Assembly: GCA_005223185.1 (NCBI GenBank)
Contig: NJBN01000016.1
Location: 1-48,248, forward strand
Direction: 5' to 3'
Length of the DNA stretch: 48,248 bases
Source: a candidate division LCP-89 bacterium B3_LCP
Lineage (GTDB): Bacteria; Electryoneota; B3-LCP
Part shown: positions 1-8,496 of the stretch, piece by piece
Layout: every line of letters starts with the position of its first letter
Position numbering within the stretch: position 1 is the first letter of the stretch
The notes under the pieces: generated by a model
Told to the model about the DNA's origin: nothing
Database searches by the model: none
What the model saw: the letters and a program-made list of their open reading frames with translations, nothing else
Made by a program: the position numbers and the translations under genes

Positions 1-127
1 TGCAAGTTCAGATCGCCGTTTCCCGGATCTATGAATTGGGGATCGAGGCTGATGGAGCCGATCCCAGGCGTTACTCCTGAATAATCACCGATAGCCGAAT
101 TCCAGACGTCATTATAAGAGACGTTCG
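1..127. repeat. 127-bp perfect direct repeat, copy 1
   Basis: Bases 1-127 are identical to 5249-5375. Both copies encode the same stretch near the C-terminal end of the beta-helix domain in two paralogous genes. Surrounding sequence diverges immediately after base 127, which points to recent gene conversion or duplication. The window begins exactly where the repeat begins. Confidence 0.95.
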
Positions 128-1538
128 CGGACCCTAGTGCAGGTAGGGAGATACCATATTGCCCCGCACAGGAAACAATATTGTTCAAGATCGTGAAAAC
201 TCCACTTCCCGCAATCAGGTTAATCACTGCAACACCATTGTTACCCACGTCAAAGACCGAGTTATTCACCACATTAATTATAACGTCTTCCGTACCGGCA
301 TTTGGGTTGGTTACAGCTATCCCTTCATCCTCTGAGTGGCTGATCACATTGAACTGGGCTGTAACTGAGACGCTTCGGTACCAGGAGACGGCATTATCGA
401 CAAGAATCGCGTCAGCCGAGGCATTTATAATCGTGTTATGAGATACCGCTACCTCATCAAAACATTCGATATAAATGCCTGTGCTACAGCAGTTTTCGAT
501 AAAATTATTTTCCACAAGCGTTGAAAATGGATCGAATATCCCACCACCCATCCGGCCTGATGCGAAGATAGCAACACCGCTCACGTCTGTGATCGTGTTA
601 CCACTTATATCCAGGTAAAAGTATGTATCACAACCGGTTGAGGTAACCGAAATCCCACCAGTACCGCCGTCAATGGTATTATCGAGGATACTCACGCTGC
701 CACCCAGAGAGGGATGGCCAGTATGACTCACGCTGATGGCATTATTGGGTGAATCATAGAGAACGTTACCAGTGATGTCGCCATGAACTTCTGAAGAATG
801 ATCTATATTGATTCCACCGCCAAACATTGTGTTCTGACTGATGTTGTAACTCCCACCTATGTAAGATATCCCTCCAGATATCGACCCGTAGATCGAGCAA
901 TTTTGGATGTAGGTATCACGCGTGTAACCAAGGATAATGTCCCCACTATTAGTGTTCAACGAGAAATGACATTCTGCCGTACCAGCGTAGATAGTTCCAT
1001 TGACTACAGATGAAGTTATGGTAATACAGTGATACCACTCGCTGCTTGAACTTATGTCACCATTGACCACGGAATTGTCGATGGTTAAATACCGGCCACA
1101 ATCGGTAATGGTACAGACTTCACTGTTGGTGATTTCTATTTCAGCATAGCTGTCAGCCTCGCCAGAGATAATCCCGTATGTAACCTCACAATAAATCAGG
1201 TTAGCCACGCCGTTATCGACAACTTCAATCCCTGCCCAATCATTCATCTGTGGATTGATTAAGTTAGAAGTAAATGTAATTAGATCCCCCACCGTCCCAT
1301 CCGCAGAAAGCGAACCGTAAACTGTAAGACCCACATTCAATTCAAATCGGACTTGTACACCGGGTTCAACAACTAATGTGTTTCCGCTTTGAATGGTAAT
1401 GTCACCCATAATTAAATAAGGCGATCCAGATATATCCCATGTACCCGATACATCTCCGCCGGGAATGATGGTTTCTGCTGATGCGATTGAAATCGCTAGC
1501 ATTGCACCAATCAAAGAGACAAATGCATATCTTGACAT
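1..1538 (-). CDS. Secreted parallel beta-helix repeat protein, 3' end outside the window (partial)
   Basis: The minus strand is open from an ATG at 1538 to the window edge (512 codons), so the C-terminus is missing. The start is supported by a GGAGGTGA ribosome site two bases upstream; an in-frame ATG at 1550 overlaps that site and is less likely. The N-terminus has a signal peptide (basic start, hydrophobic stretch, ASA cleavage site). The rest is a ladder of short N/I/V-rich repeats such as ISGNTITDVSGVAIF, typical of right-handed parallel beta-helix proteins. It is a paralog of the protein at 4459-6699: both begin with GGDV, GSPY, GDITI, VRFE and VYGSL motifs and share the NVSYNDVWNSAIGDYSG stretch. 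A type IX sorting domain is therefore expected beyond the edge. Probable role is as a surface adhesin or polysaccharide-binding protein. Secretion is well supported, the ligand is unknown. Confidence 0.85.
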   Translation of the reverse strand, partial: MSRYAFVSLIGAMLAISIASAETIIPGGDVSGTWDISGSPYLIMGDITIQSGNTLVVEPGVQVRFELNVGLTVYGSLSADGTVGDLITFTSNLINPQMNDWAGIEVVDNGVANLIYCEVTYGIISGEADSYAEIEITNSEVCTITDCGRYLTIDNSVVNGDISSSSEWYHCITITSSVVNGTIYAGTAECHFSLNTNSGDIILGYTRDTYIQNCSIYGSISGGISYIGGSYNISQNTMFGGGINIDHSSEVHGDITGNVLYDSPNNAISVSHTGHPSLGGSVSILDNTIDGGTGGISVTSTGCDTYFYLDISGNTITDVSGVAIFASGRMGGGIFDPFSTLVENNFIENCCSTGIYIECFDEVAVSHNTIINASADAILVDNAVSWYRSVSVTAQFNVISHSEDEGIAVTNPNAGTEDVIINVVNNSVFDVGNNGVAVINLIAGSGVFTILNNIVSCAGQYGISLPALGSANVSYNDVWNSAIGDYSGVTPGIGSISLDPQFIDPGNGDLNL

Positions 1539-1553
1539 ATTCACCTCCATTTT

Positions 1554-1763
1554 TTACTTTACTATAATGGCTTTTTGTATTTGGATGAAATTTTCAGTTT
1601 TCAAGAGGATAGAATAGATGCCGGAAGATAATCCGGAGGCATCAGAAGTAACCTCATGGGGACCTTTGGTTTAAAAACCATTAGCCAGAAAAGCTATCTC
1701 TCGTCCCGAAATGTCATAGACGACCAATTTTACATTGCCAGCAGCCCGCACGCAGGTTTACCG
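1554..1763 (-). pseudogene. Decayed type IX sorting domain remnant
   Basis: Read on the minus strand this stretch encodes VKLVVYDISGREIAFLANGF, an in-frame stop (1671-1673), then TKGPHEVTSDASGLSSG and a tail ending AIIVK with a stop at 1554. This is the last part of a type IX (type A) sorting domain. The cargo domain upstream is gone and a stop interrupts the remnant. It lies directly upstream of the beta-helix gene ending at the left edge, so its 3' end overlaps that gene's promoter region. It is a relic of an earlier sorting-domain gene, not a functional reading frame. Confidence 0.75.
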
Positions 1764-1911
1764 TTTCAGTCGTCAATTCACTGGTGTTGGTTGTTCTGAT
1801 GTGGTCTTAATTCTCTCCATAATATAACACGAGCTTAGATATTAGTCAAGTTAAAAAATATTTATATTATTCTTGACTACTGTTGATTATGATTATTTTG
1901 GAATAGCAAAT

Positions 1912-1941
1912 AAAAAACGATCCCGCTGCAGCGGGATCGTT
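1912..1941 (-). terminator. Intrinsic terminator of the SBBP protein gene
   Basis: A 26-base perfect palindrome (1916-1941, half AACGATCCCGCTG) is followed in the minus direction by a run of six T. It lies about 30 bases after the stop of the gene at 1973-4009. Confidence 0.85.
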
Positions 1942-1972
1942 CCTTCGATATTGTGAATTCTACTCCTTACTC

Positions 1973-4009
1973 CTACTTCACCAGCACCACCTTACCAGTA
2001 GCCTGATATTCACCAGCGGTCAGATTATAGATGTACATACCTGATGGAAGATCTGAAGCATCGAAGGTTACTTCGTGATTACCTGCATCTCGCCAGCCGT
2101 TGACAAGTTCTGTCACCTGCCGACCTGTGATATCGTAGATCGAGAGACTGACTAAGCTGGAGGCTGGAAGCTGATAACTGATAGTAGTGGTCGGATTGAA
2201 GGGATTGGGGTAAGCGCCCAGCAGGCTGATTTCTGCTGGCAAAGCGTCTTCGGTCGTTATGTCCTCTCCCGGGAAAAGTTCGCCTGAACATATCCAGCCG
2301 CCTAGACCTTCCCAGCTATCATCGGTGCCCTCTTTGGTGAAGCAAAAGTTATCATAATCCATGATCACCCAGGGAGGATAACCGACACAAGCCCAATACA
2401 TGTATTCCCCTGCTGGAGCTACTGGTGGAACGGCTTGTGAACGAAGACGGGTAATGCTCTGTAACGGATTCACAATAACCTCTATCGGTCCTAACACAGT
2501 ACACTGCTGACCCGCGGGGAGTTCGACATTACACCAAATATCGAACGTCTGCTCATATTCGGAGATATTTTCTACTGATATATCAAAGGCAAACGAACCG
2601 CCGTTAGCAGGAATTACGATCGGGGGATTGACCGGCGCCAAGGTGACGGTTATAGGCGAGATCTGACAGTATTTTATGGTTGCAAAATCGTAATCAGTTC
2701 CATCGCCCACACTTTCACCCGTCACATAGACATTGAGGTCCGCATCTGTGACTATGGCATTCGGCTTATCCCGCCCAAATACCGGACCGGCGTATCTTAT
2801 ATCCCATTGGAAATTCCCCTCGGTATTGTACTTAACGGTAATGTAATCATATTCATCGACATAATTCATTCCCGTAACGTACACATTCGCTTGCGAGTCC
2901 AGAGTCATGGCACTGCAGTGGCTATCTTCGGCGCCACCCTCGTAAATCCGCTGCCACAACTCAACGCCGTCAGCATCATACTTGATGGTTACAAATTTCA
3001 GAATGTCAGTTGCTCCCGGATTGAAGTCTGCATGACCTGCGACATACACATTCCCATCGAGATCGAGCCCAAGGCCGAATATATAGTCACTTTCATTGGC
3101 AGCGTCATATCGCTTCACCCACTGCAGGACGCCTGCGGAATTGTATTTAATGGTGGTATAGTCCGGATCTGTGTCATTTTCTACACTATAGCCTGCAACA
3201 TAAACATTGGCATCACCATCTACGGCTATATAAAGCCCTTCGTCCGCGTCACCTGCAGGTCCATCGTACACTACTGACCATTGCACAGCACCATCATTAT
3301 CATACTTGACGGTAAGGAAGTCATGATCTGAACCGCTTTCTGTGCAGTATCCGGTTATATACACATTGTCGTCAGAGTCTAAAGCCATATCACTCGGCCA
3401 CTCCTGGCCTGGCCCAGGATTATGATATACCTCCCATAGCAGAACACCATCGTTACTGTATTTAAGCAAGATGTAATAATACTGACTTGCCTCATGCGAC
3501 GTTGTGGCCACAAACACATTCCCGTCGCTATCGAGGGCAATGTCCTCGGCATAGGTATCATATCCAAGGGGACCATCATAGATATGCATCCATTGTATGT
3601 TACCATCGGTGTCATACTTGATCGTGAGTATATCATGTTCAGGGCCGGATGCATAACCATACGTTCCGGTAGCGTATACATTGGCGGAGGCATCGAGAAC
3701 CAGGGCATCGACGCGGTCAGGCCAATTGAAACCACTATTGTGCCTGTCTTCCCATAACAGAACTCCGGCTGGACTGTACTTGATCACAGTAAAATCATAA
3801 CCAGTTCCCACTCCATAGCTGGACCCCCCAACATAAACATTGCCATCTGCATCCACAGCAATTACAGCGGCTTCGTCAGCTCCATTCGCAGGACCATTGT
3901 ATCTCGCTTCCCATTCCTGCATGGGGATAAGATGAGCATAGAGCGGAGCTGCAGCCAGTACGATCACGCATAGCGCGATCAGCAAAGTATTTAGATTCCG
4001 TACATTCAT
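1973..4009 (-). CDS. Secreted SBBP-repeat beta-propeller protein with type IX sorting domain
   Basis: 678 residues. A signal peptide (about residues 1-25, ending PLYA) is followed by eight repeats of roughly 50 residues with cores such as DADGNVYVGG, DSDDNVYITG and DLDGNVYVAG alternating with TIKY/TVKY strands. This is the pattern of SBBP (seven-bladed beta-propeller) families. A beta-sandwich linker (about 450-560) follows, and a C-terminal sorting domain (about 600-678: NPFNPTTTISYQLP, YDITGRQ, SGMYIY, GKVVLVK). The protein should cross the inner membrane by Sec and the outer membrane by the type IX system, with its tail removed on attachment. The start has a good site (AGGAG, seven bases to ATG). 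The upstream leader resembles that of the next gene and contains a nine-codon reading frame. The propeller's ligand is unknown. Confidence 0.88.
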   Translation of the reverse strand: MNVRNLNTLLIALCVIVLAAAPLYAHLIPMQEWEARYNGPANGADEAAVIAVDADGNVYVGGSSYGVGTGYDFTVIKYSPAGVLLWEDRHNSGFNWPDRVDALVLDASANVYATGTYGYASGPEHDILTIKYDTDGNIQWMHIYDGPLGYDTYAEDIALDSDGNVFVATTSHEASQYYYILLKYSNDGVLLWEVYHNPGPGQEWPSDMALDSDDNVYITGYCTESGSDHDFLTVKYDNDGAVQWSVVYDGPAGDADEGLYIAVDGDANVYVAGYSVENDTDPDYTTIKYNSAGVLQWVKRYDAANESDYIFGLGLDLDGNVYVAGHADFNPGATDILKFVTIKYDADGVELWQRIYEGGAEDSHCSAMTLDSQANVYVTGMNYVDEYDYITVKYNTEGNFQWDIRYAGPVFGRDKPNAIVTDADLNVYVTGESVGDGTDYDFATIKYCQISPITVTLAPVNPPIVIPANGGSFAFDISVENISEYEQTFDIWCNVELPAGQQCTVLGPIEVIVNPLQSITRLRSQAVPPVAPAGEYMYWACVGYPPWVIMDYDNFCFTKEGTDDSWEGLGGWICSGELFPGEDITTEDALPAEISLLGAYPNPFNPTTTISYQLPASSLVSLSIYDITGRQVTELVNGWRDAGNHEVTFDASDLPSGMYIYNLTAGEYQATGKVVLVK

Positions 4010-4057
4010 GATTAACTCCTTAATTCTTCGATTTTGATAATTACTACTTTTACACAG

Positions 4058-4084
4058 TTATTTAGCTAATTCTTTCCCTTTCAT
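4058..4084 (-). other. Nine-codon leader reading frame (MKGKELAK)
   Basis: An ATG at 4084 sits behind a perfect AGGAGG site and runs eight residues to a TAA at 4058; the SBBP gene starts 48 bases further on. The same AGGAGG context precedes the true start (MKRKAF) of the gene at 4459-6699. It may be the cut-off start of an ancestral sorting-domain gene, and could still be translated and affect the downstream gene. Too short to be called a gene with confidence. Confidence 0.35.
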
Positions 4085-4157
4085 TTCCACCTCCTGTTTC
4101 ATTTTGCCGTTATAGTTGATTGTTTTTTATTCGAAGCCTTTGCTTTGATTCCTTCCA

Positions 4158-4199
4158 CTTCTACAAACGGGATTTGCCGAAATGCCTAAATCTTACAAA
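4158..4199 (-). repeat. Conserved 42-base leader element, copy 1
   Basis: Forty of 42 positions match 6772-6813, and a shortened form occurs at 11089-11119. On the minus strand the core reads GATTTAGGCATTTCGGCA, then four bases, then CGTTTGT. Each copy lies upstream of an exported-protein gene on the same strand. It could be a promoter or a leader RNA. Confidence 0.55.
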
Positions 4200-4247
4200 G
4201 AAACTTGATTTTTTACTTGCTGACAGCAGATCGTTGAATGTCAATCG

Positions 4248-4331
4248 CTATTTCATCAGCAACATCTTCCCTTTGGCGGTGAATTCTTCTGCATTAAGCT
4301 GGTAGATATATATACCTGAAGCGAAACCTGT
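4248..4331 (-). pseudogene. Type IX sorting domain tail remnant
   Basis: The minus strand encodes RETGFASGIYIYQLN, then AEEFTAKGKMLLMK and a stop at 4248, the last 25-30 residues of a type IX sorting domain. No cargo domain precedes it in the same frame. With the remnant at 1554-1763 it shows that sorting-domain genes have been duplicated and lost repeatedly here. Confidence 0.75.
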
Positions 4332-4401
4332 TTCTCTTCGCTTACGGGGTCAAGACGTAAGCCTCTTATGAGTTCCAGCTTTATCTTCTTAATAGCCTTA
4401 C

Positions 4402-4428
4402 AAAAAAACGTCCCGCTACTGCGGGACG
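4402..4428 (-). terminator. Intrinsic terminator of the beta-helix gene
   Basis: Arms CGTCCCGC and GCGGGACG with loop TACT, followed in the minus direction by seven T. It lies about 30 bases after the stop of the gene at 4459-6699. Confidence 0.88.
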
Positions 4429-4458
4429 CCTCTATCGAATTCTGAATTTTCACAGATA

Positions 4459-6699
4459 TTATTTCATCAGGATCATCTTTCCGCTGTCTGTGAAATCACC
4501 GGCTTGCAAGTGGTAGATGTACATACCTGATGAGAGTTCTGATGCATCGAAAGTAACTTCATGATTACCTGCGTCCCGCCAGCCGTTGACTAGATTCGCT
4601 AGCTGTCGGCCTGAGATGTCGTAGATTGAGAGACTGACCAAACTGGTAGCTGGTAGCTGGTAACTAATAGTAGTTGTTGGATTGAAGGGATTGGGATAGG
4701 CTTCATTCAAAACAAAGTTTGAGGGAATATCTTCATCCTTGTTCACATTCAAGCCCTCAAATCCCTTACCTGCGCAGAACCAATATGATGGCGATCCTGG
4801 AAAGTTACCTTCAACACTGCCTTCTTTTTCGAAGAAGAAGTAGTAGTAATCATCCACGATCCAGGGATAGGTGCCAACATAGGCCAGATAAGTGTATGTC
4901 CCCGCCGGAGCGAAATCCGGGACTTGCTGCAATCGGTACCCGTAGGCGGTGAAACCGGGGGCTATAAGAAGACCGGTCGCACTGAGTACTTCGAACGATC
5001 CCCATCCTGGAAGCTCAATCTCTGACCAGAAGTCGAAAGACTGCCAGTCAAGAGTCAGGTTGGTTACCTCTATCGTGAAACCAAATTCACCGCCCGTTTC
5101 GGGAATCACAATGGGTAGATAATCGGGAATCAACGTCAGCTTCACCAGCATATCCTGGTGAAAGTAGAAAGCACCCATGTCCGCTATTGTACCATCAGGA
5201 TCAAACGGAGAGCTTGGATCTCCAGCATCGATGCAGGGTGAAATCCGCTGCAAGTTCAGATCGCCGTTTCCCGGATCTATGAATTGGGGATCGAGGCTGA
5301 TGGAGCCGATCCCAGGCGTTACTCCTGAATAATCACCGATAGCCGAATTCCAGACGTCATTATAAGAGACGTTCGGTGAATCGAAGTCCGAGACGTAAAT
5401 GCCATATTCGCCGCTCGTACTGACGATGTTGTTGGTAAGGGACGTGTTGAGATCTCCAGATCCGGTTTTGCTGATGGAGATGCCATTACCTCCTGAGTTG
5501 TATACGGTATTGTTGACAATCGATAACTCATGCGCCGTCGTCGCACTGACCTGAGCGGCGACACTGATGCCGTTCAGGAGACAGTTGGTGACCTCATTAT
5601 AGTGAACATAACATGATATTTCACTGAAGACACCCGAAATGTCAATTCCCGCATTTACAAATTTGTTATTAATGACATTCGCGTCATAGTACGACATTGC
5701 ACTAATCGATCCTGACAGAATTCCGTGGATGGTGTTTCCGTTTACCTCTAAACGACGTGCAGTCGTGAGGCCGATACCGCTGTAGAGTGTACTTCCAGTT
5801 ATCTCCACATCCACCCAATCGATGGTGATTTGGCCGTGGACAGTGCTATTGATAATATCCAGGTGAGTGTATTCGCCGGGATTGGTATTGATAACGGAGA
5901 TAGCAGAATACGCTGTGCTATTATTAAACTCGACACTCCCATCTTCGGTTGTAGATATAGCCCCTTGAATAGTGCAGCCATTCAAACTAATTATGCAGTC
6001 CTCGCCGAAACACACCACACTACCATTCACCTGGCTATCATAGAGCTGCAATGTACCTGCGCTCATGCCGGTGCAGTAACTAAGGTTCTGCTGCAGGGTT
6101 GAATTGGCGATGCTTCCTCCAGCAGCATTATACATGAACTCCAGATTGCCTTCGAAAGTACATCCTTCAATATCAAGTGGATTCGAACCTACCGATGACA
6201 GACTGACGGTGACCAGACAGCGGGTCAGATCTAGACCATTGGGTTCTTCACATACAGGGATCGACAACCGGCAATCGGTGAACAGAAGACCATTCGTCGT
6301 CCAGAGGGAATTTCCATATTCAAGCGTGCTGAATATTAATTCCATCGAACCGCTTCCTTCTACGTGTATGCCGTCCCAACTGCCCGGGGGTGAAGTTGAA
6401 GTGAAGAATACAGTATCACCGACGCTGAATGGATCGGTGCCATCCGCTAACAGAGAGCCGTAGACGGAAAGTCCAGTATTCTGTTCAAAACGCACCTCGA
6501 CACCGTATGTTATATTCAGAGTCTCGGCGCTGGGTATCGTGATATCTCCCTGGATGATGTAGGGTGAACCTGCCTCAGTCCAATTTCCGTATACGTCTCC
6601 GCCGGAGATGTAGGTATCTGCAGATGTAATGCTGGCTAAAACCAAGATGGCTGTTGGAATTAGCAAAGTCTGCAAGGGGACAAATGCTTTCCTCTTCAT
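4459..6699 (-). CDS. Secreted parallel beta-helix protein with type IX sorting domain
   Basis: 746 residues. The signal peptide (about 1-27) ends near TSA. Residues 30-510 form a right-handed beta-helix of many degenerate coils (for example SIVNNTVYNSGGNGISISK), of the type in pectate-lyase-like or NosD-like surface proteins. A beta-sandwich (about 520-640) follows, and the sorting domain (about 670-746: NPFNPTTTISYQLP, YDISGRQ, NGWRDAGNHEVTFDAS, GKMILMK). No catalytic cluster of a polysaccharide lyase is evident, so binding or adhesion is as likely as catalysis. The ribosome site AGGAGG is well placed. It is a paralog of the partial gene at the left edge, and its sorting domain is nearly identical in DNA to that of the SBBP gene. 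Confidence 0.88.
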   Translation of the reverse strand: MKRKAFVPLQTLLIPTAILVLASITSADTYISGGDVYGNWTEAGSPYIIQGDITIPSAETLNITYGVEVRFEQNTGLSVYGSLLADGTDPFSVGDTVFFTSTSPPGSWDGIHVEGSGSMELIFSTLEYGNSLWTTNGLLFTDCRLSIPVCEEPNGLDLTRCLVTVSLSSVGSNPLDIEGCTFEGNLEFMYNAAGGSIANSTLQQNLSYCTGMSAGTLQLYDSQVNGSVVCFGEDCIISLNGCTIQGAISTTEDGSVEFNNSTAYSAISVINTNPGEYTHLDIINSTVHGQITIDWVDVEITGSTLYSGIGLTTARRLEVNGNTIHGILSGSISAMSYYDANVINNKFVNAGIDISGVFSEISCYVHYNEVTNCLLNGISVAAQVSATTAHELSIVNNTVYNSGGNGISISKTGSGDLNTSLTNNIVSTSGEYGIYVSDFDSPNVSYNDVWNSAIGDYSGVTPGIGSISLDPQFIDPGNGDLNLQRISPCIDAGDPSSPFDPDGTIADMGAFYFHQDMLVKLTLIPDYLPIVIPETGGEFGFTIEVTNLTLDWQSFDFWSEIELPGWGSFEVLSATGLLIAPGFTAYGYRLQQVPDFAPAGTYTYLAYVGTYPWIVDDYYYFFFEKEGSVEGNFPGSPSYWFCAGKGFEGLNVNKDEDIPSNFVLNEAYPNPFNPTTTISYQLPATSLVSLSIYDISGRQLANLVNGWRDAGNHEVTFDASELSSGMYIYHLQAGDFTDSGKMILMK
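5249..5375. repeat. 127-bp perfect direct repeat, copy 2
   Basis: Identical to bases 1-127; it encodes the last beta-helix coils before the linker of the 746-residue protein. Confidence 0.95.
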
Positions 6700-6771
6700 T
6701 TTAAACCTCCTGTTTCATTTTGTCGTCATTTCAATTTCTCTTTATTCGCAGCCTGTGCAATGATTCCTGCC

Positions 6772-6813
6772 CTTCTACAAACGGGATTTGCCGAAATACC
6801 CAAATCTTACAAA
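6772..6813 (-). repeat. Conserved 42-base leader element, copy 2
   Basis: Matches 4158-4199 except for two bases. On the minus strand the core is GATTTGGGTATTTCGGCA, then four bases, then CGTTTGT. It ends about 70 bases before the start codon of the beta-helix gene at 6699 and presumably lies in that gene's promoter or 5' leader. Confidence 0.55.
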
Positions 6814-6879
6814 AATACTTGTTTTTAAATTATCTTTTATATTTGATAGCAATTATAGTTGAAATAAGCGCTAAAATGC

Positions 6880-6908
6880 AAAATAAAAACCCCGGCGTTT
6901 GTGCCGGG
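6880..6908 (-). terminator. Intrinsic terminator of the CHAT/sigma/anti-sigma unit
   Basis: Arms CCCGGC and GCCGGG with loop GTTTGT, followed in the minus direction by a T-rich tract (TTTTTATTTT). It lies about 55 bases after the anti-sigma stop codon and is the only terminator seen for the three-gene unit. Confidence 0.8.
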
Positions 6909-6962
6909 CTGGGATTGTGATCCGCGTTCTTAGTTGAAGTTATTCCTATTTAAAACTCATTT

Positions 6963-7817
6963 CTACTTCTCCTTTTCAGCCACAGGTCGTACCTTTTCTA
7001 ATAGCGATTCTGCAATTTCAGAATAATCTCTCTTCTGTATAGCAAGTCCTTCCAACAAAGGCATGGCAGGGTCGGCGTTTCCATCTAACAGGAATGCTTG
7101 AGCCAGATACCACTCTGCTCCACTCTTGAGCGTATATTCAGTTAACGATACCGCCTTAGTCAGCGCTTTGACAGCCGGTTTTGCTTGACGATCAAGGTAG
7201 TAGCTGATACCCAGATATAACCACCAGGGACCTTCATCGGGAGATGCTGACACGGCATTTTCTAAATAATCAATAGCGCCTTTGAAATTACCCTTAAGAT
7301 ATTCATCCATTCCTTTCCTGAATGTCAACTGTGCATCGGTTCCAATATCACTCCTCACGTGCATTTGTTTGAACGGCGCCTTCTCAAAGCTCAAATGAGC
7401 AAAATAGGGGTTTTCCGGCTGAGTTCCCGGGCGCATGATTAAGAATACCACCAAAGCAATCGTAACTATTGTAGCAGGTACGAACACTTTCGCTCTTCTG
7501 AAATCTTCAATGCTTGAAATTATTCTTTCCCAAATAGTCGCAGTTAAGGCTTTTCTTTTTCGCTCTTCTCGAACCAATTTTAATAACTTTCGTTTCTGTG
7601 GTTTATATTCGATACTTTCTCTTTTAAGCTCTTCACGAATTTCATCTTTATGCTCCTGGAAAGCGGAGATAACAGGCATCTTTTCTTCTATCTCCCCAAG
7701 ACAGAAATCGCACTTCAGGAGATGTTCCTCAAATCGGTCACGCTCATCGTCGCTCAACTGTCCCAACTCGTAGAGCGCGATAAGACGTCCCAATTCTGCA
7801 TCGATACATTGCTTCAT
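6963..7817 (-). CDS. Membrane-anchored zinc-finger anti-sigma factor with TPR domain
   Basis: 284 residues. Residues 1-45 hold a ZAS-type zinc finger (H32-x3-C36-x2-C39, with C4 as possible fourth ligand), as in anti-sigma factors that clamp ECF sigma factors. A basic, helical cytoplasmic stretch (45-108) leads to one membrane helix (about 111-128) without a signal peptide, so the finger is inside and the C-terminus outside. Residues about 145-275 look like three TPR repeats (YLKGNFKGAIDYLENAVSASPDEG and following). It lies 12 bases after the sigma gene, the usual order for a sigma/anti-sigma pair. Known family behaviour is to hold the sigma factor at the membrane until a signal releases it. 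A TPR sensor domain outside the membrane is less usual and could contact the exported TPR-CHAT protein encoded first in the unit; that contact is inference. Confidence 0.82.
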   Translation of the reverse strand: MKQCIDAELGRLIALYELGQLSDDERDRFEEHLLKCDFCLGEIEEKMPVISAFQEHKDEIREELKRESIEYKPQKRKLLKLVREERKRKALTATIWERIISSIEDFRRAKVFVPATIVTIALVVFLIMRPGTQPENPYFAHLSFEKAPFKQMHVRSDIGTDAQLTFRKGMDEYLKGNFKGAIDYLENAVSASPDEGPWWLYLGISYYLDRQAKPAVKALTKAVSLTEYTLKSGAEWYLAQAFLLDGNADPAMPLLEGLAIQKRDYSEIAESLLEKVRPVAEKEK

Positions 7818-7829
7818 TATCTCACCAAG

Positions 7830-8444
7830 TTATTGTATTTGATCACTCACCAGGTCCATCAATTTTTTACGACAATCGAAGACCCTCTTGTCGAATGCGT
7901 TTCTTTGCAATTCCGGCTCTAATTTCCGGTAGAGCTCCCAAACTTCCTGTACTCTCCTCCCATCCAATATAGCCAGAAAGAAAGTTTGGCAAAAAACTGG
8001 CAGCCTTTTTATTGCCGTTCGAATGTAATTAGATAAATCCTCAGATTCAATCTCAGCTAAGAAACTGCTTTTCTCCTTTATTGTGGTCACAATTCGTTCT
8101 CTAAAAGAAGCACGGTGATGGATTTCCGCCTGACTATCCGTCTGAATAGTTACATTTTTTCTCCTGCGCATCCGTTGATAGAAATTTCCAATTTTATTTC
8201 GAAGTATCTGTAAAACATACGTATCAGGATCCGACTCAATGAGATTTATCTTTTCAGAGAAGATCACCATCGTATCCTGGAGTATGTCTTCTATGTCTTC
8301 AGAAGACTGCCCTCTTAAACGGTATTTGATGATGGGGTGCAATCTTACCGCCAATTTTCGAAACAAATCATCCTTTGCTGACTGATCTCCACGACGAACT
8401 TTCTTCAGGAGATTGTTCCAATTTGTCTCTTCGATAACAGCCAA
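7830..8444 (-). CDS. ECF-type RNA polymerase sigma factor
   Basis: 204 residues. Region 2 covers about residues 25-95 (DIEDILQDTMVIF core-binding helix, then QILRNKIGNFYQRMRRRK of the -10 recognition face). Region 4 covers about 135-200 (IKRLPVFCQTFFLAILDGR, then a helix-turn-helix ending FDCRKKLMDL). The recognition helix segment is a few residues longer than in typical ECF factors. The start codon is TTG at 8444, chosen because GGAGA lies six bases upstream and no ATG is available. It sits between the TPR-CHAT gene (52 bases upstream) and the anti-sigma gene (12 bases downstream). It should bind core polymerase and direct it to a small regulon when released. No -35/-10 pair could be assigned to it. 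Confidence 0.85.
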   Translation of the reverse strand: MAVIEETNWNNLLKKVRRGDQSAKDDLFRKLAVRLHPIIKYRLRGQSSEDIEDILQDTMVIFSEKINLIESDPDTYVLQILRNKIGNFYQRMRRRKNVTIQTDSQAEIHHRASFRERIVTTIKEKSSFLAEIESEDLSNYIRTAIKRLPVFCQTFFLAILDGRRVQEVWELYRKLEPELQRNAFDKRVFDCRKKLMDLVSDQIQ

Positions 8445-8496
8445 TACTTCTCCAACTAATATATCAGTTTACGCATTCGGGCTGTTTATATATTAT

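Larger units (their letters stand above)
4010..4458 (-). promoter_or_regulatory. Leader region of the SBBP gene, with duplicated upstream element
   Basis: This 449-base gap holds, in minus-strand order: the terminator of the gene at 4459-6699 (4402-4428), a dead sorting-domain tail (4248-4331), a 42-base element (4158-4199) that matches 6772-6813 at 40 of 42 positions, and a nine-codon frame at 4058-4084. The element, the AAAATGAAACAGGAGG block and the short frame mirror the leader of the downstream paralog. This leader was therefore probably copied together with the start of an earlier gene. Confidence 0.6.

Noticed and set aside
181-1013. Plus-strand open frames opposite the left-edge beta-helix gene
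   Set aside because: The minus strand is open throughout with a signal peptide and beta-helix repeats; the plus-strand frames are short, repeat-poor and lack ribosome sites.
6772-6813. Leader element as a sigma-54 promoter
   Set aside because: TTTCGGCAAATCCCGTTTGT lacks GC at the required distance from GG, unlike the good match at 17314.
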